From: Auriscalpium vulgare
Taxonomy: Eukaryota; Basidiomycota; Agaricomycetes; Russulales; Auriscalpiaceae
Length of the DNA: 64,000 nt
NCBI GenBank assembly: GCA_019915015.1
Contig: JAHBBC010000016.1
Coordinates: 682,001 to 746,000, forward strand
Reading direction: 5' to 3'
Shown: piece after piece, positions 1-13,357 of the stretch
Numbering within the stretch: the first letter of the stretch is position 1
How the letters are laid out: each line of letters opens with the position of its first letter
Notes under the pieces: model-generated
Seen by the model: only the letters and a program-made list of their open reading frames with translations
Database searches by the model: none
Told to the model about the DNA's origin: nothing
Program-made: the position numbers and the translations under genes

Positions 1-520
1 GTCGTCGCGGTAATCAGCGAACTTGTCGCGCGCGAAGCAGTCCTTGGACGAGTCGGGCATGGCGGTGGCGGGGTCGGGTAGCATGTGTAGGTACTCGCAT
101 TCCCAGCCGTACGGGCAGCACCCGCGCGAAAAGAAGAGGCAACAGTAGCGCATGCCGGTCGTGTTGGCGCGCGTGAGGCCTGCGTCGCGCTTTATGTTGC
201 ACCGCGTCTGCGACTTTGTTTTACTAAGGACAATGTTAGCGGCAGCTTCACGGAGGTCTAGAATTGGCGTAACGCACTTAGAGTAGCTGTCCTCACGGTC
301 GCCTCCGGCCCATTTGTTGTACCAAATGTCTACGATCGAGGTTCAGCAAGGAGTAAATGAAGCAAAGCTGACGAGACGCACTGTACTCCTTGCCCGTCTG
401 CGGGGCCTCTTGCTTCTCCACGTCGCCTGGCTTGACCTGCTTCCGCGCGGGCTTGAGCTTCTTCTGCTTCTTTGTCACAGGTGCAGCAACCTGTGTTTCG
501 GTTTCAGTGGATGTATTCAT
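1..520 (-). CDS. CWC2: Pre-mRNA splicing factor CWC2, 5' part (runs off window)
   Basis: RNA-binding component of the NineTeen complex-associated spliceosome that contacts the catalytic RNA core in the nucleus. Exons on the minus strand are 382-520, 278-329 and 223 down to beyond base 1, with phases that fit. Joining them gives a lysine-rich N-terminus, then EYNIWYNKWAGGDRED, the conserved SNKTKSQTRCN block, and a CCCH zinc finger (YCCLFFSRGCCPYGWEC followed by EYLH), then DKFADYRDD. This order is diagnostic of the Cwc2/RBM22-like family; the RRM should lie outside the window. I chose the ATG at 518-520; an in-frame ATG at 592 would add 24 residues but looks like 5' leader. Introns are 330-381 and 224-277. 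Confidence 0.9.
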
Positions 521-1072
521 GGCAAGGACGAGGAGATGAGGGAACTGCCAGTGCGCCAGTGGCCGAGCTACGGGCGGTGTTTGAACGTGCACGTATTACT
601 AAGCCCAGTATTTCCACACAAGACCTTAACCATAACTTCAGGTTTCCTCTCGACTCCGGAGTCCGGAACTTGCTAGATCCTATGTAGTACTGAGACGTAG
701 CGCAGGTTGGTTCTAGAGCTGTGCAAGAACAACCGGGAATTTACCATGTACAAGATGCATTGGCATAGCTGCGCGGGGAGGCTGTGGCCTACGTACTCTA
801 CGTCTATCGATAGTCCGTGGAAAAGGAAAAGGAAAACAAAACTACAAGCACACAGAAGTCGAAGATGCCTCTCGCACGCAAACAGACGGGGTACCGGTAA
901 CCTGGCAAACAAACAAGTGGGTATTCGTGAGGAGGGGTCGGACACATGGGATGACGATGAGATGCCGTGAAAATATATAACCAGTCCGATCTTCGGTTAA
1001 CCATATGTTTGCTTCGCATGAACAGAAACCGCGGGATGTCTAAGGGCCCGCATATACACGCCGCCTTCTAAA
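521..1072. other. Intergenic, CWC2 promoter side
   Basis: Between the CWC2 start and the 3' end of the kinase gene. The overlapping short ORFs on both strands have no recognisable protein content and I see no RNA gene. Confidence 0.5.
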
Positions 1073-4000
1073 TCATGCCCGTCCTGCAACATCGATATCT
1101 TCAACATCAGAGTCTGGCGGGACCGATTTCGATGGCCGCCGCCGCCGCACTTCGATTGGCATGCTATCGTCGTCATCTGTGTCCACATCATCATCGAAGA
1201 TTTCGCTCGCCGTCGGTCGGTGATCGCCCACATCCAGGTCGTCCGATGCGCGCGCAAAGAAGTCCGACGACGAGTCGTCATCATATATGTCGTCTTCTTG
1301 GTCGAGCTCCTCCGAACTGTATGATAGTTGCACGAGAGGGCTGGGTGCGTGGATCCGCGAGCTGTGCCGCGAGAAGCCCGCATCGTGCATCGCAGGGTCG
1401 GGCGCTGATGCGGGGTCGCGGCCGGTGACAGGGTGTAGAAGATCCAGTGGCACCGCCGTGAGGGTCGGCGCGTCAACTATGGATGGTGTCGCGTCCAGTC
1501 TGCTAAATGGAGGCACAGGCGGCACGGACACCGACATGACACCATTCGGTGTGGGAGGGAGCGGGTAGAGCGCCACACCACCCGCGCCGACGAACAGCAC
1601 GTCCTCTGGCACGCCATCCTCGCGATCGCCCGAGTGCATGCTCGTGACGTCCTCGGCCTGCCGACCATACTCGCCAACGTCACCCCAGCTCGACGCGCGC
1701 TGTGGGTTCGAGACCGGCGAGAAGGGGTGCCGGGTATACGTCCCGGTCAGAGGCGATGCCTCGTCGCTCGAAAGCGTGGGTGTACCGAGCATGCTTCCGG
1801 TGAGCGCGGACGTATGTCCACTCGAATTCTGCCTACTAGGGTTTGAGACGATGGTAGTCGACGATGTCGACGCTTCATGTGGGCCCGGGCCGTACGTGAC
1901 GCTCCTCTTGACGCCCCACTGCTTGAGCGAACTGAGGGAAAAACGGCTCTTAGGGCGAGCGGGCCTGTCGGCGTTCTCCTCGCCATACGTCGGACTGATT
2001 GAGCGCTGAAAGGCCTCCGGTGGTGCGAGATGGGAAGCTGACCCACGCCGTGTTGCCACGGGCTGTCTGACAGCAGTATGAATGGCACCGCTGGACGCCG
2101 AGGCAGGAGACAGGGGCACAATGTCGTTCTTGACACGCCGTGTGGAGACATCAACGGCGGATCGATTGTATGAGCCATGACGGGACGACGACGGCCGTTT
2201 CTGCATCTGCGAGCGCGGCTTTCGCAGCGAATGGCGTGCCCCTCGAATTGAGCCGGCCGGCTTGCTGTACTTGCTCATTGTGGCAGAGGGGGCAGACTGC
2301 ACACCAAGTTCATCATCCGACCTGTCGCCCGTAGAGCGAAAAGAGCGCTGCGGGCGCACTGTGCGTAACATTGACGAGATGCGGTTGGTGAGCCGTTTCG
2401 TCCAACGAAAGCGCAGCGGCGATACGGCCTCGCTGATGGCATCTTCCGTGAGAGACACAACTGCCTTGTTGTCCGGCAGTGTATCGTTCACCCATCTGTC
2501 CGCGTTGGGAAGGTCGCGCATGAACCAGCGGTAGCGCTGATATAGGATAAATGAGCGTGGAAGTGGTCAAAAACAAGCTACACAAAGCGAATGAGATGCC
2601 AGCATACCTTGACCTCGTCAAGAGTGATTCGCTTGTTGGCATCCTTTTCCAGCAGCCGGTCCAGAAGCGTGATGATGATTGCGCCTTCGGTCCACGCTTC
2701 AGTAGTGCTACAGGGGCGCTGATGATGGCGCCCTCCCGATGGAACGCGGTCCAGTCCCATTGTCTCCGCCACGTCCCAATCTTGAGTGCAGATGATCTGG
2801 TAGAGCTGCCACTCATTCGCCGACTCCGCACGAAAAGGGGTCTGGCCGAAAAGCAGGCTGTACAGCGTGACGCCGAGCGCCCAGACGTCGATGGCCTTCG
2901 TGATGGGAGGTCGATGGGCAGTGGGCTGCACGGTCGCCATCGAGCCTTGTGCGTCAGAAACGTTGAGACCGCTTCCATTCGAGGTCACAGAGGGGAGATC
3001 GGAGCTACCAAAGTCGTAGATAACTTCCGGCGCGAGGAAGGAGGGCGTTCCGGCAGTTTTGCAGAGTTCCGAGTCATCGAAGAGGGTGAGCAAGTCGTCA
3101 GATAAGGGACCGGTAGCGCTGCTTCCGCCAGTCTCAGCAAGGCGTTGGGCAGCGGAGATGTGAGCAACGCCAAAGTCACTAATCTTGACTCTCCGACGGT
3201 CCTTTGTCCAGAGAAGATTAGCGGGCTTGATGTCGCGGTGAATGATCCCTTGCAGATGCACTGAGAGGAAGACACGGTCAGATGGTGCTAGCAAAGGGGT
3301 GCGAAATACTGACGATACTCTAGTCCGAGGATCACATCTCGGCATATGCGGCGACACTGGTCAACCCGTAGCACAGGGTTGTTATAGGAATCCCTCCACT
3401 TTATCTCTCCGCCGCCTAAATATTCCATGACTGGGAGGCAGCATCAGCATATGGTCAATGTCAAGCGTTTCCAGGACACGTCCGGATTAGAGGACGGACG
3501 GACGGCTGGGGAGAGCATATCTGGCGCACGCATACGCGCACAACCCATGGTTCGTGCAGCAGCCTTCCCCGTCGGCACTGTATCAAAATCGAGCTACTTA
3601 CCCATGTACACCTTCTTAAACAGCCTGTCGTCTATGACCTCCAACAACCGTACAATATGGGGATGCCGACACTGCTTCATGATTGCTATCTCCTTCCTTA
3701 TCTTGTACTCTTGGCCACTGAGGTTGTTGTTGTCGGTGACGGGGAGATGAGAACCGGACTGGGGGATGGGGCGCCTCTTGAGCTTGCGTAGGCGATCCAT
3801 ACGGGGGTTCACGCGCGAAACGACCTTCATTGCCTGCGGTAAAGACGAGACAAGAAGAACACACGTGAGAGGCACATAGGAGACGCGATTTTTGTGACCT
3901 TTGCGGTTGGTCACTCACCACCTCGCACCCAGTGGTGAGGTCCGTACACTGGTACACGTCGCCATGCTGCCCCTTCCCAATGAGCCTTTCGCGCCGGTAC

Positions 4001-4122
4001 TGGTTGATGATGGGACGCGCGGTCTGTGCATCCTCGTTCTGCGTGAGTTCGCCTGTCATGCGCACCCCGTCCTTGGGATCGAAAGGAGTCTCGGTCATGG
4101 CCTTGAGATCGGGGTTCTCCAT
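1073..4122 (-). CDS. SNF1-activating kinase, CaMKK/Sak1-type Ser/Thr kinase
   Basis: Upstream kinase that phosphorylates the SNF1/AMPK activation loop in yeast-type systems; substrate here is inferred from family. Exons: 3919-4122, 3602-3833, 3314-3430, 2608-3260 and 1073-2536, giving 889 residues. The glycine loop GKGQHGDVYQ, the lysine motif AMKVVSR, HRDIKPANLLW, DFG, TPSFLAPE and IDVWALGVTLYSLLFGQTPF are all present. The insert after AMKVVSR (RLRKLKRRPIPQ) is typical of CaMKK/Sak1/Elm1/Tos3 kinases. A long, Ser/Pro-rich, apparently disordered C-terminal tail (about 480 residues) ends in acidic runs and is likely regulatory. The start was put at MENPDLKAMTE (4122); an in-frame ATG at 4350 would add 76 residues of low-complexity sequence. 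Confidence 0.9.
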
Positions 4123-6289
4123 GGCCGGCGGCGCATGGGCAGAACTGGGGCCGGTCGCGCTGTGGTGCGGTCTGGATTCGGGCGAGAGGACAATCCAGCG
4201 CAAAGGACTTGACGGCGGCAGATGATGGAGGAAGGCAAGCAGCAGCGTCGATGTTCGCCAGCCACCGCGGTGGGGTGTCCCAATTCCCAACTCCGCAAAG
4301 GCAATCTCGATCTTGCAGAGACGCTCTTCAACGCGCAGGCGGCCCTGCAAAGCCTACACCACGCATCAGACGCTCTACTCAGACGACCAGGCCAGTCATA
4401 ACAGTTTTATTATTGCATTCTCGGCAAAACTGGGGAATCCTCGCTCTTCTTCGCCTGCCCAACCCTTAGGCCTTAGCGCGGGCACTTGCACCGATCCTCG
4501 TCCTTCACGTCCTTCATCACCTGGAAACAGCGCAACGCCGAGCCCCATCAGCGCTGCCATCGCACAGAACACGTCAAGCAACGAGAGCCGCGAGCAGCCG
4601 CACGGTGGAGTGACTTTTCATGACATAACAGCGTCTCTCCAGAAAAAGGGGGCTCACTGCCCGCGCGGCCACCCTGTTACTCACAAGCTCGAAAAAGAAT
4701 GTACGCACCGAGTCAACGTGCAGTCCGCAACCCTTTGGCAAAGACGTGAGTTAATACTCACACGCTATGAAGCCGCCGACGCACCTTCCAGGTTGTCTTG
4801 CCGCACGTACCGCATTTGACCGCGTAGCAGCTGTCCACAGGCCCAGATTCGTTCGCGTGCATGGATCCCGACTATCGATTTTCCTTATCATTTGCGTCTG
4901 CCGTGCACTAGTCCGCTACTTACTCGCTAACCCTGATGTTGTTCTAACCCATCAATGAGTACGGATGAGCGGGTTAGAGTATCTGGTCACCTACCTGCGT
5001 TATAAACGACGTCTTCGCAAGATCAGAAAGGCGAGCTGAGAAAATGAGCTATCAGCTGGAGCTCCACGTGTTCCACGTGATGCACACTGAAGTCGGCCAG
5101 CTTCGTGGAAGGTTTGGGATTCACATCAAGTAGCATTCGGCGGCGTGTTGCGGTGGCCGTCGAGCCCAATCAGCCTGCAAATGCACGCCGAAGACGATGG
5201 ACTTGTGGCTAGCCGGCTTCTACAGATGCTCGCCCGTCGTCGCAAATTCCACGCCTTTTTCTGACAGCGGAGAAGTAATTTGCCTTTGCCAAGCTTCGAT
5301 ACCGGAGGCCTTGGCAATACGTGGCATTCTGTATCGAACAACAGGTTCAACGCGTACCACACTGTGCCTTGCTAGCTCGAGCTTGCCAGCCGATGTAGAT
5401 TCGCGACGGCAGCAGGACCAATCCGCGCATCACAAGGCCTTATATGTGCCTTTATGTAACTGAATTCATCAGCTGTGGCGCCCCAGTCCCAGCGGTTGAG
5501 AAAGGGGTTAAGTACTTCCTTCGATGTGCGGAGAAATTGACGCGATGTAATCTCGGAGGCCTGCCCTTGATCTCAGACTCCCGAGTCAATTAACGATTTG
5601 GAGGCATATGCCGGGGAAGCGAACGTCGACGGTACCTCGCGGCAACACGCCACCAATCAGGTGGACCGTGGTACGCACAATACTTACATGCATCAAGCGC
5701 ACGTTTTAACATCGAGCCTTACATCAGGTTGACGGTTGGATGTGTATGACAGGTGTACGATAACTATTTCAGCAATGTCTGACACGGCAGGAGCAGCGTA
5801 TGCGTACTGAGTGTCGACTTAGCGGTTAACAAAGTACTTGTCATACTAGTTGTCCGAGTCGACCCTCAAGCATTAATTGACCCACTCCAGGACCGCACTC
5901 CAGGGCCATACTAGATGAGGCCATTGGCTGTCGGACACTTCTGACAGGCCTTACGATCCTCTCCACGCATTCTCAATTGGCATTTATGGACACGATATCA
6001 ATTTCATTCTGTATATAGAGCTGAGGTGAGATTGCGAATCCGGCACGAGAGTGAGGACTTGCGGTAGTCGTGCGAGTAGTGTCAGGGCGGCCTCAGTTCC
6101 CCACGATGACGGCGAACTGCAATATTGCATCTGGCCATACTGTACATGCTGTCGCGATCGCTTAGCGGCCAGATTGTCGGTTGACTTCCAGCCTACAAAC
6201 ACGTGGCTCATAGAGTGTACACCTACCTCGCGCGTGCCTTGTCTACTGCGAGCTGTACGTTGCACGTCGCGTCGGATTACCAGCTTCAC

Positions 6290-6379
6290 AATGCATTGCG
6301 CGAGACACATGCATTGCGCGAGACAAATGCATTTGGCAGGGCCATGCACTGCGCATCACCAATGCATTGCGCCAGCGAG
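6290..6379. repeat. Imperfect 18-bp tandem repeat, about five copies
   Basis: Five consecutive 18-nt units start at 6290, 6308, 6326, 6344 and 6362. The first two differ only at their first base (aatgcattgcgcgagaca and catgcattgcgcgagaca); later units diverge but keep an ATGCA(T/C)T core. Confidence 0.75.
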
Positions 6380-6460
6380 CTAGCACGCGTATGTATTGGA
6401 ATATCTTCTACGAACAACTTTGCCTGGTGTACTCGCAGGGTGGGATGCATTATGCCCGTG

Positions 6461-6538
6461 TCAATTGACACGCTTAATGCATTCTGTCAATTGACACGCT
6501 GGATGCATTGTGTTAATCGACACGCTGAATGCATTCCG
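6461..6538. repeat. Three-copy 26-bp tandem repeat
   Basis: Units at 6461-6486, 6487-6512 and 6513-6538 share the pattern T(C/T)AAT(T/C)GACACGCT followed by a two-base variable step and ATGCATT. The ATGCATT core is shared with the 18-bp repeat 80 bp upstream, suggesting related origin by replication slippage. Confidence 0.8.
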
Positions 6539-6746
6539 CGAACTGAAATCCCTCATAGACGTGACACCGGTCGCCTACTCCTTGTATAATCTCGTGGTCT
6601 CTTTCAAAGTCAGCGCCTCGTTGCCACCTTTCCTCCTTTGTACTTAGCTTGCTTTCTCCCATCATCTTACAGTAGGAAGCTCCTTGCTTTGTGCTGGCAC
6701 GATCGTGCGCTCGCATGTTCTGACTCGCGTGTACTGCATTGCCTGG

Positions 6747-6752
6747 TATAAA
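6747..6752 (+). promoter_or_regulatory. Possible TATA box for the coiled-coil ORF
   Basis: TATAAA lies 174 bp upstream of the ATG at 6926. Position is plausible for a fungal core promoter but no transcript evidence exists here. Confidence 0.3.
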
Positions 6753-6925
6753 GAGTTCTGCGCGTAGTACGTAGTTCGTTCAGGCAGGCAGCTGCTCACC
6801 GCCCTCACTATACCCGGTATCTCTGTTCCGCCGCCTGTGATTGTCCATCGCGCTGATTTTACGTCCAGAAACCAATCAATATACCCATACATCAACCCCA
6901 GCGCCGCTAGGGTGCTGAATGAATC

Positions 6926-7393
6926 ATGCAGCAAAGAAACGGAGCACTCAACACGTCCGTGACCAATCCTGATATCGGAGTCGGACGCCCACCCGCCAGA
7001 TGTCCTCGCTACTCCGACCGGCCACTCGCTTTTAGCGAGCTGTCCGACAGTCGCAACGACAAGGCACGACCCAAGAAGCGCTCTCCCGCAGTGGGCGCGG
7101 GCCTGTACCTCTTCGATAAAATGCAGTTGGAGAGGACGATCCGCAATCTGCATGAGCGCATGGATAAGGTAGAGAAGAGCGGTGCAGAGAGGGAGCAGGA
7201 GCTGCTTGCGCTTCTAGAAGAGCGCAAGGTAGAGGCGCAGCGGATGAGGGAGGAGAAGGAGAGCATGAAGCAAGAGTTGGAGGACGAGAGGCGTCGGTCG
7301 GACCAGAGAGAGGAGTATTACCGCGCACTTCTTGAGAAGCAAGAGGCGCGACTGGAGACCGTCTGGCGGCATATCTGGACCTCGTCTTCCTGA
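6926..7393 (+). CDS. Hypothetical coiled-coil protein
   Basis: Single-exon ORF of 155 residues. The first 65 residues are polar and without a recognised fold. Residues 66 to about 147 are a strongly charged heptad-type helix rich in Glu, Arg, Lys and Leu (for example EREQELLALLEERKVEAQRM), so a coiled coil is likely. The C-terminus ends WRHIWTSSS. I recognise no family. It could be a real small gene, since the helix is unlikely to be a random frame, or the end of a longer gene with unrecognised upstream exons. Confidence 0.45.
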   Translation: MQQRNGALNTSVTNPDIGVGRPPARCPRYSDRPLAFSELSDSRNDKARPKKRSPAVGAGLYLFDKMQLERTIRNLHERMDKVEKSGAEREQELLALLEERKVEAQRMREEKESMKQELEDERRRSDQREEYYRALLEKQEARLETVWRHIWTSSS

Positions 7394-7665
7394 ATGGCCA
7401 TTACTTACGTCCACATCCTACGACATCGCCACCCTTTCCTCGGCCTTGTCCGCGCACATAGGTCATTACTTTCTTGCTCGAAGTATCTTGACGCGTTGAC
7501 GGTTTGTGTTCTGCGATGCAGGAGAGCGGAGTGCCCGGGGGACGGCTTCCGATGCTTGTTTGTGCATGCTTGGCGGTGGCTTGCAACTAGCAAACCTTAT
7601 TTCGCGAGCTTTCTACAATCAACGCCGTGTGCACGTCGCCGTAGAATATCCTCAAGACATCAGCC

Positions 7666-9046
<1,381 letters not shown>

Positions 9047-9739
9047 TATCCTACCCGACCGTTCTATGGAGCCGGAGCATGAGCAGGGCAGACGTCCATA
9101 GGAGAGAGAAGCTGTAGCCGTGCGATGGTTGGGTAGTGGTTGAGGTGTATCTATGCTGTTTGCCCATGCACATGTGTTGCTATGCTGCCATGCCGAAAAC
9201 ATGTTGCCTTCATGACCACGAAACACGGGGTGACTAGTGACCGGCTCGCTCGATTGTCGCCACCACACGATCGATATCGCTATCAACATGCCCTGAACGG
9301 TGAGAAGTTCTCGCCGGAGGCAGAGTCAAAGTGACATTTGGGGGTGCACTGCAGTGCAACGTAAGTACCGGATCTGCGGTAAAAGTTCTGTAAGCTACAA
9401 ATGCCTATGGCTATATGACGAAGCGGAGTACAAGATTGTGTTGGGATGGGGTGATTGCTGTGTGGCTGATTAGAGAGGGGTGGGATTGGATAAATACAAC
9501 TAGTAAAGTTCGCGTTGACAGCAACGATTCGATAGGGGGTGCGAAAATGTGAAGTTGCGAATAAGTATCAGCTAGACGACGAAGGGCGGCAGCTTTTGGT
9601 TTGGTTTGACAGGCATACGGCGCGGAAGTCGAAGTCGAGAGACGGAGGTGTTGTGATTGGTTTTCATACATTGGTAGAATCTGACAGACAGCTCCAACTG
9701 TGTATCATGCGTCTGAATCGATCTATAACGCCGTCCGTG
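9047..9739. other. Convergent intergenic region
   Basis: Lies between the stop of RPL4 and the 3' end of the zinc-finger-like gene. It should hold the 3' UTRs of both; I see no gene in it. Confidence 0.5.
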
Positions 9740-10863
9740 TCAGCCTAGGGGACACAGAGTCAGGAGACAATTGATATACGCACGTTTGATAGGGCCGGAT
9801 GCAGACGGCGCGATGCTCACGACGCTGCGGTGGCGCTCGCAATCGTGCATGCTCAGCTCGCGCGGGCTCTCATAGGAGCCCGCACACTGCGCGCACACAA
9901 AGCTGCGCGGTGTAGACGCTCTGCAGTCGGATAGCACGGGTACGCAGAAAGGAAGCGCGGCTTAGCGTTCGCTGTGACACCGAGACGCCGCCTCTCAGGC
10001 GCAGACGTTACGCACCGATCGTGGACGTCGTGGATGTGCAGGTGGTACGTCAACGCCCGCACGCCCTTGAGCACATCGCCGCAACCCGTGCGCTGGCAGG
10101 GGATCTGCCCGTCCGCGCGGCCGGCGTGGATCATCATGACGGTAGCTTCTTCGCGCTGGAGGGATAGTGCGATGGTGGTAAGTAAAGAGTGCGATGCACG
10201 AGGGATGGGACGCACAGCTTCTTCAAGCTCGTCAACGCCAGACTGACGCCGCTTGATTTGCGGCGCCTGCAGTGGGTTGCGGCTTTCGCGATGTGGGTCC
10301 TTCTGCTCCTCCGCGAACGTCACAGTCGGAGATAGTGCGCTGGGTGTCACCGCGTGCGTCGAAGGCACCACCGTCGCGCTCGCCTCAATGGTAAGACTTG
10401 GGCGCTCAGGGAGCGGCTTTTCTGAGTACACATCGACAGGCGTGCGCGCGACCGGGGTATTCTCTTTGTCATCGCCAGTAGGCGGCTTCGCAGCAGGTGA
10501 GCTTTTTGGCGCGTTGGCATCCGCACCACCGGTGAGGGCCTCAAGCGCCGCCCAGCGGGCACGCGTGCGCGCGACGACATCCTCCGCCTGGCTCAGCTTG
10601 CGCCGGCGCGGGATCAAGCTCGCGGTCGTGCCGGTTGTGTGCGTGCGGCTCGACACGCTCGACGAGCCGCTGCTCCCGCTCCCGCTGCTCACAGGCAGTG
10701 GCGCGTCGAGGATGACTGTCGCGTAGCGCTTGTGATCCTTGAGGTGGCGCGCCTTGAGCGCTGCGGCGGGGAGCGGCATTTGGCGCTTCGGACGGCTGAT
10801 GGAGAGGTGGATGAGATCCTCGGAGGCGAGCGTGACAAGGGGCGCTACGCGGCGGTGGTCCAT
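9740..10863 (-). CDS. Hypothetical protein with C2H2-like zinc-finger motifs
   Basis: Exons 10016-10863 and 9740-9920 joined in phase give about 342 residues. The N-terminal 200 residues are Ser/Thr/Pro-rich with a basic patch (IPRRRKLSQAEDVVARTRAR). The C-terminal part has two Cys/His clusters: CQRTGCGDVLKGVRALTYHL with HIHDVH following, and across the splice CAQCAGSYESPRELSMHDCE then RH. Both resemble C2H2 fingers, suggesting nucleic acid binding, though the spacing is irregular. The 3' end is uncertain: a possible intron near 9740-9790 would instead end the protein just after SASGPIKR. No close family recognised. Confidence 0.6.
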
Positions 10864-12241
10864 GTGAGCGATGGCGTGGGTTGCTGCTGTGGATGTGAGG
10901 GGAAGGTGGTGTCAAAGAGGGCTTGGTGGTGGGCGTAGAAATGGATGGATCGGGACGGGGCGGGACAGCCGGGGCCGACGAGCTGCTATGAGGACAAAGA
11001 GGGCGAAGAGGACGGCACGGCGTACAGGCGGAGCTTTATGGGGCGCGTGCAAGCGTGTGGCCGGACACAGCGAGAAAACACGCGCCCGTCCGAGTGGCTC
11101 AGAGCAGCAGGCACACGGCGTGCAGGCAACGCCCAAGCGGTCCCCGTGCATTTCACAGAGATCTTAATGATGATGCCGGCGCTTTGATAAGAGATCCTGG
11201 GCTCTTGCGGGGCCAATGCTGCTTGCACGTTGTTGTCGCCAGTGATGAGATGTGTTCTGCTCATTGCACGCTTGCAGGGTGTGCACGTCACGTGGCGAGT
11301 TCCCTTTGTTCCGCTGAGGCGGGACCCCGAGTACCAACGAGGCGCGTCTCAGAGTGGCGTGTCGCGGACAAAGGAGGGTGCCCGTCGCAACTCGCGACCA
11401 TCAGTGCCAAGAGAGATGCATCCATCGTCGTTGACCGGGTCATCTGGGCATTGTCCGCAGCAGGCGAAGACTCACGCTCACCAGATGAAGGCACGCACAG
11501 CACGGAAGCTCGAGGATTGGAAGAGGGCTGCGCAAGGCTGGATGATGCATCAGCGCAGCTTGTCACCATCTCAGAACTGTATCAAAGACCCCACCTGGCA
11601 AGCAGATTCCGTGGGGGTAGCTTCTCAAGACCTCTCCGAGCCTCGGCATCTGAGCAGTTGATCTGCCGGCATGGCATGGGAAAGCTGAAGGAAATAATGG
11701 CGAAGCTTGGATGGCTTACACAGCTCAAGCTCGTCCGTTTGGTTTTGGACTCGACGATGGCGATGGCAAAGGGCCAAGGAGATCTGAAAGAGCGCCGGTC
11801 GCGCGAACCGGTTCGATGATCTCGTATGACCGTGACGTGACCGCTGGACCGCTGGACCTGGGTCTTCAACTTCTGTTGATCGACACGTCTAGCGGACCTT
11901 GCTGGGTAGTGCACTACGCAGCACCAGTACCACACTAGGTGGCTGCAATAATACAGGCCCATGGACGGAGGGGACGCCTTACACGAATGCAGTCCGTTTG
12001 GTGGAGGTCGAATGGTGGTTCACTAACTGGTACTAACGACGAGCGGGGAATTATTTGAACGCAATTATAGAGGCTTAGACTGGTGACCAGCCTTTATATC
12101 AACACGTCAAGATGGGTACTGTGATCCAGGTTCGCTGGCGTCGGAGTCGGACAGCCTGCGACTGCCCCATGATTCTGTATTAGTTGCGATTGTGGCGAAC
12201 GAGCAGGGTCAGATCATCGCACCATTCTTGCATCGCATCAT
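10864..12241. other. Intergenic stretch, 1.4 kb
   Basis: Several ORFs of 90 to 254 codons overlap on both strands (the longest at 11055-11819, plus strand) but none shows a domain, homology I can recall or a sensible splice pattern. It probably contains the promoter of the zinc-finger-like gene and the COQ4 3' UTR. Confidence 0.45.
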
Positions 12242-13226
12242 CTATTGTGACTCTGCCTGCGCCTGTGCCATCTCCTGCGCCCGCGCCCTCTTTGCCGCCG
12301 CCGCCTTCGCCTCCCCAAGCGGCCGCCTCCACTTCGGCTCCGGCGGATCCAATATCCCCAGCTCCCTCCTCAACTCCTTCGTGTCCTGCTCCCACCGCTG
12401 CTCCCAATACACCGTAATCAGACTCCGCGCACTGCTCCCACAGCGCAGCGCCCACGGCACGTACTCCGACAGCAGCCGTGCACGCTTCGCAGGCGTGAGG
12501 CGCACGGCGGCGGCGGTGGATAGAAGGGCAGAGGGGAGGCCGAGATTCGCAAATTCGAGGACTTTGAGCGCGAGCTCGTATTCAACGGACACGGGAAGCC
12601 CGCAGAGCGCATGGTAGAAGTCGTGACATTCGCGGTAGCGCTGCATCACGTATGCAAGTTCGGGGTCGTCGATGTAGTGTACCTATTCATACCAGGGTCA
12701 GTCAGGACTACTGAAGGGAAGAGATAGATGAAGGCGCACCGGTTCGCGCGTGTCGGGCGTGACACCACACCGCTCGAGCCAGGTCACATATGTGTGTCCG
12801 AAGGAGCCCTCGGGGAGTTGCGCGAGCTTGTCCATGTCAACCGTGCTCGAATTGACACGCGGCCTGTCGCGCAGAATCCGGCGCCCCTCTGCACTCTCGA
12901 GCATGCGCTCGCGCAGACGCGGGAGCGCGGGGCCAGCGGTCGTCTCGCCGAGGGCGGCGACCATGTCTACGATGGGCCGGACAGCGTGTGAGAAATGTGC
13001 GTTAAGATGGAACGGACGTACCCCCTCTCCGTGGGTCTGCGAGTGCCATGAACGCCGATCCTGCCGCCAGAAAGGCGTTCTCGAACCAGTTGAGAGGGAC
13101 ATGGCCGGGGTAAGCTGGTGTAGTTTTCAGCGAACGCGTCTGGTGACGAAACGCGGCACCGGTGCTAGCGGCGTAAATGCGCAGATGTGTCGAAAGGGCT
13201 CGCCGGCTGATGGTTGGAAGAGACAT
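12242..13226 (-). CDS. COQ4: Ubiquinone biosynthesis protein COQ4, mitochondrial
   Basis: Scaffold and active component of the coenzyme Q synthome on the matrix face of the inner mitochondrial membrane. Exons 13022-13226, 12740-12966 and 12242-12682 encode 290 residues. The N-terminus ([20 protein letters not shown]) is basic and Ser/Thr-rich, fitting a mitochondrial presequence. Conserved blocks follow: [36 protein letters not shown], and the metal-binding motif [17 protein letters not shown], which fits the family pattern HDxxH-x11-E. The C-terminus has an Ala/Lys/Arg-rich helix. It is divergently transcribed from ALG12, with 131 bp between the start codons. An in-frame upstream ATG at 13316 exists but would destroy the presequence. 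Confidence 0.95.
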
Positions 13227-13357
13227 TGCGCATGCAATGTCCTTGAGCTTGCGGACGACGTCACAGTGGTCAGGACCGTTCAGACGCCGGCGGGCCGAGG
13301 CGACGGTCTCGATCAACTCACCTCGTGACGCACACCAGCTCCTGTTACCCGGATACC
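13227..13357. promoter_or_regulatory. Shared divergent promoter COQ4 / ALG12
   Basis: Only 131 bp separate the two start codons, so both genes must share this promoter or use elements inside each other's transcribed region. No clear TATA box is visible. Confidence 0.55.

Larger units (their letters stand above)
4123..6925. other. Gene-poor 2.8 kb stretch
   Basis: No ORF here has a recognisable domain on either strand; those present are short and overlap each other. The right half holds two clusters of short tandem repeats (listed separately). It may contain the kinase promoter and degenerate sequence. Confidence 0.45.

Noticed and set aside
11055..11819. Plus-strand ORF of 254 codons in an intergenic stretch
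   Set aside because: Overlaps other ORFs on both strands, has random-looking composition, no domain and no splice logic. GC-rich DNA yields such ORFs by chance.
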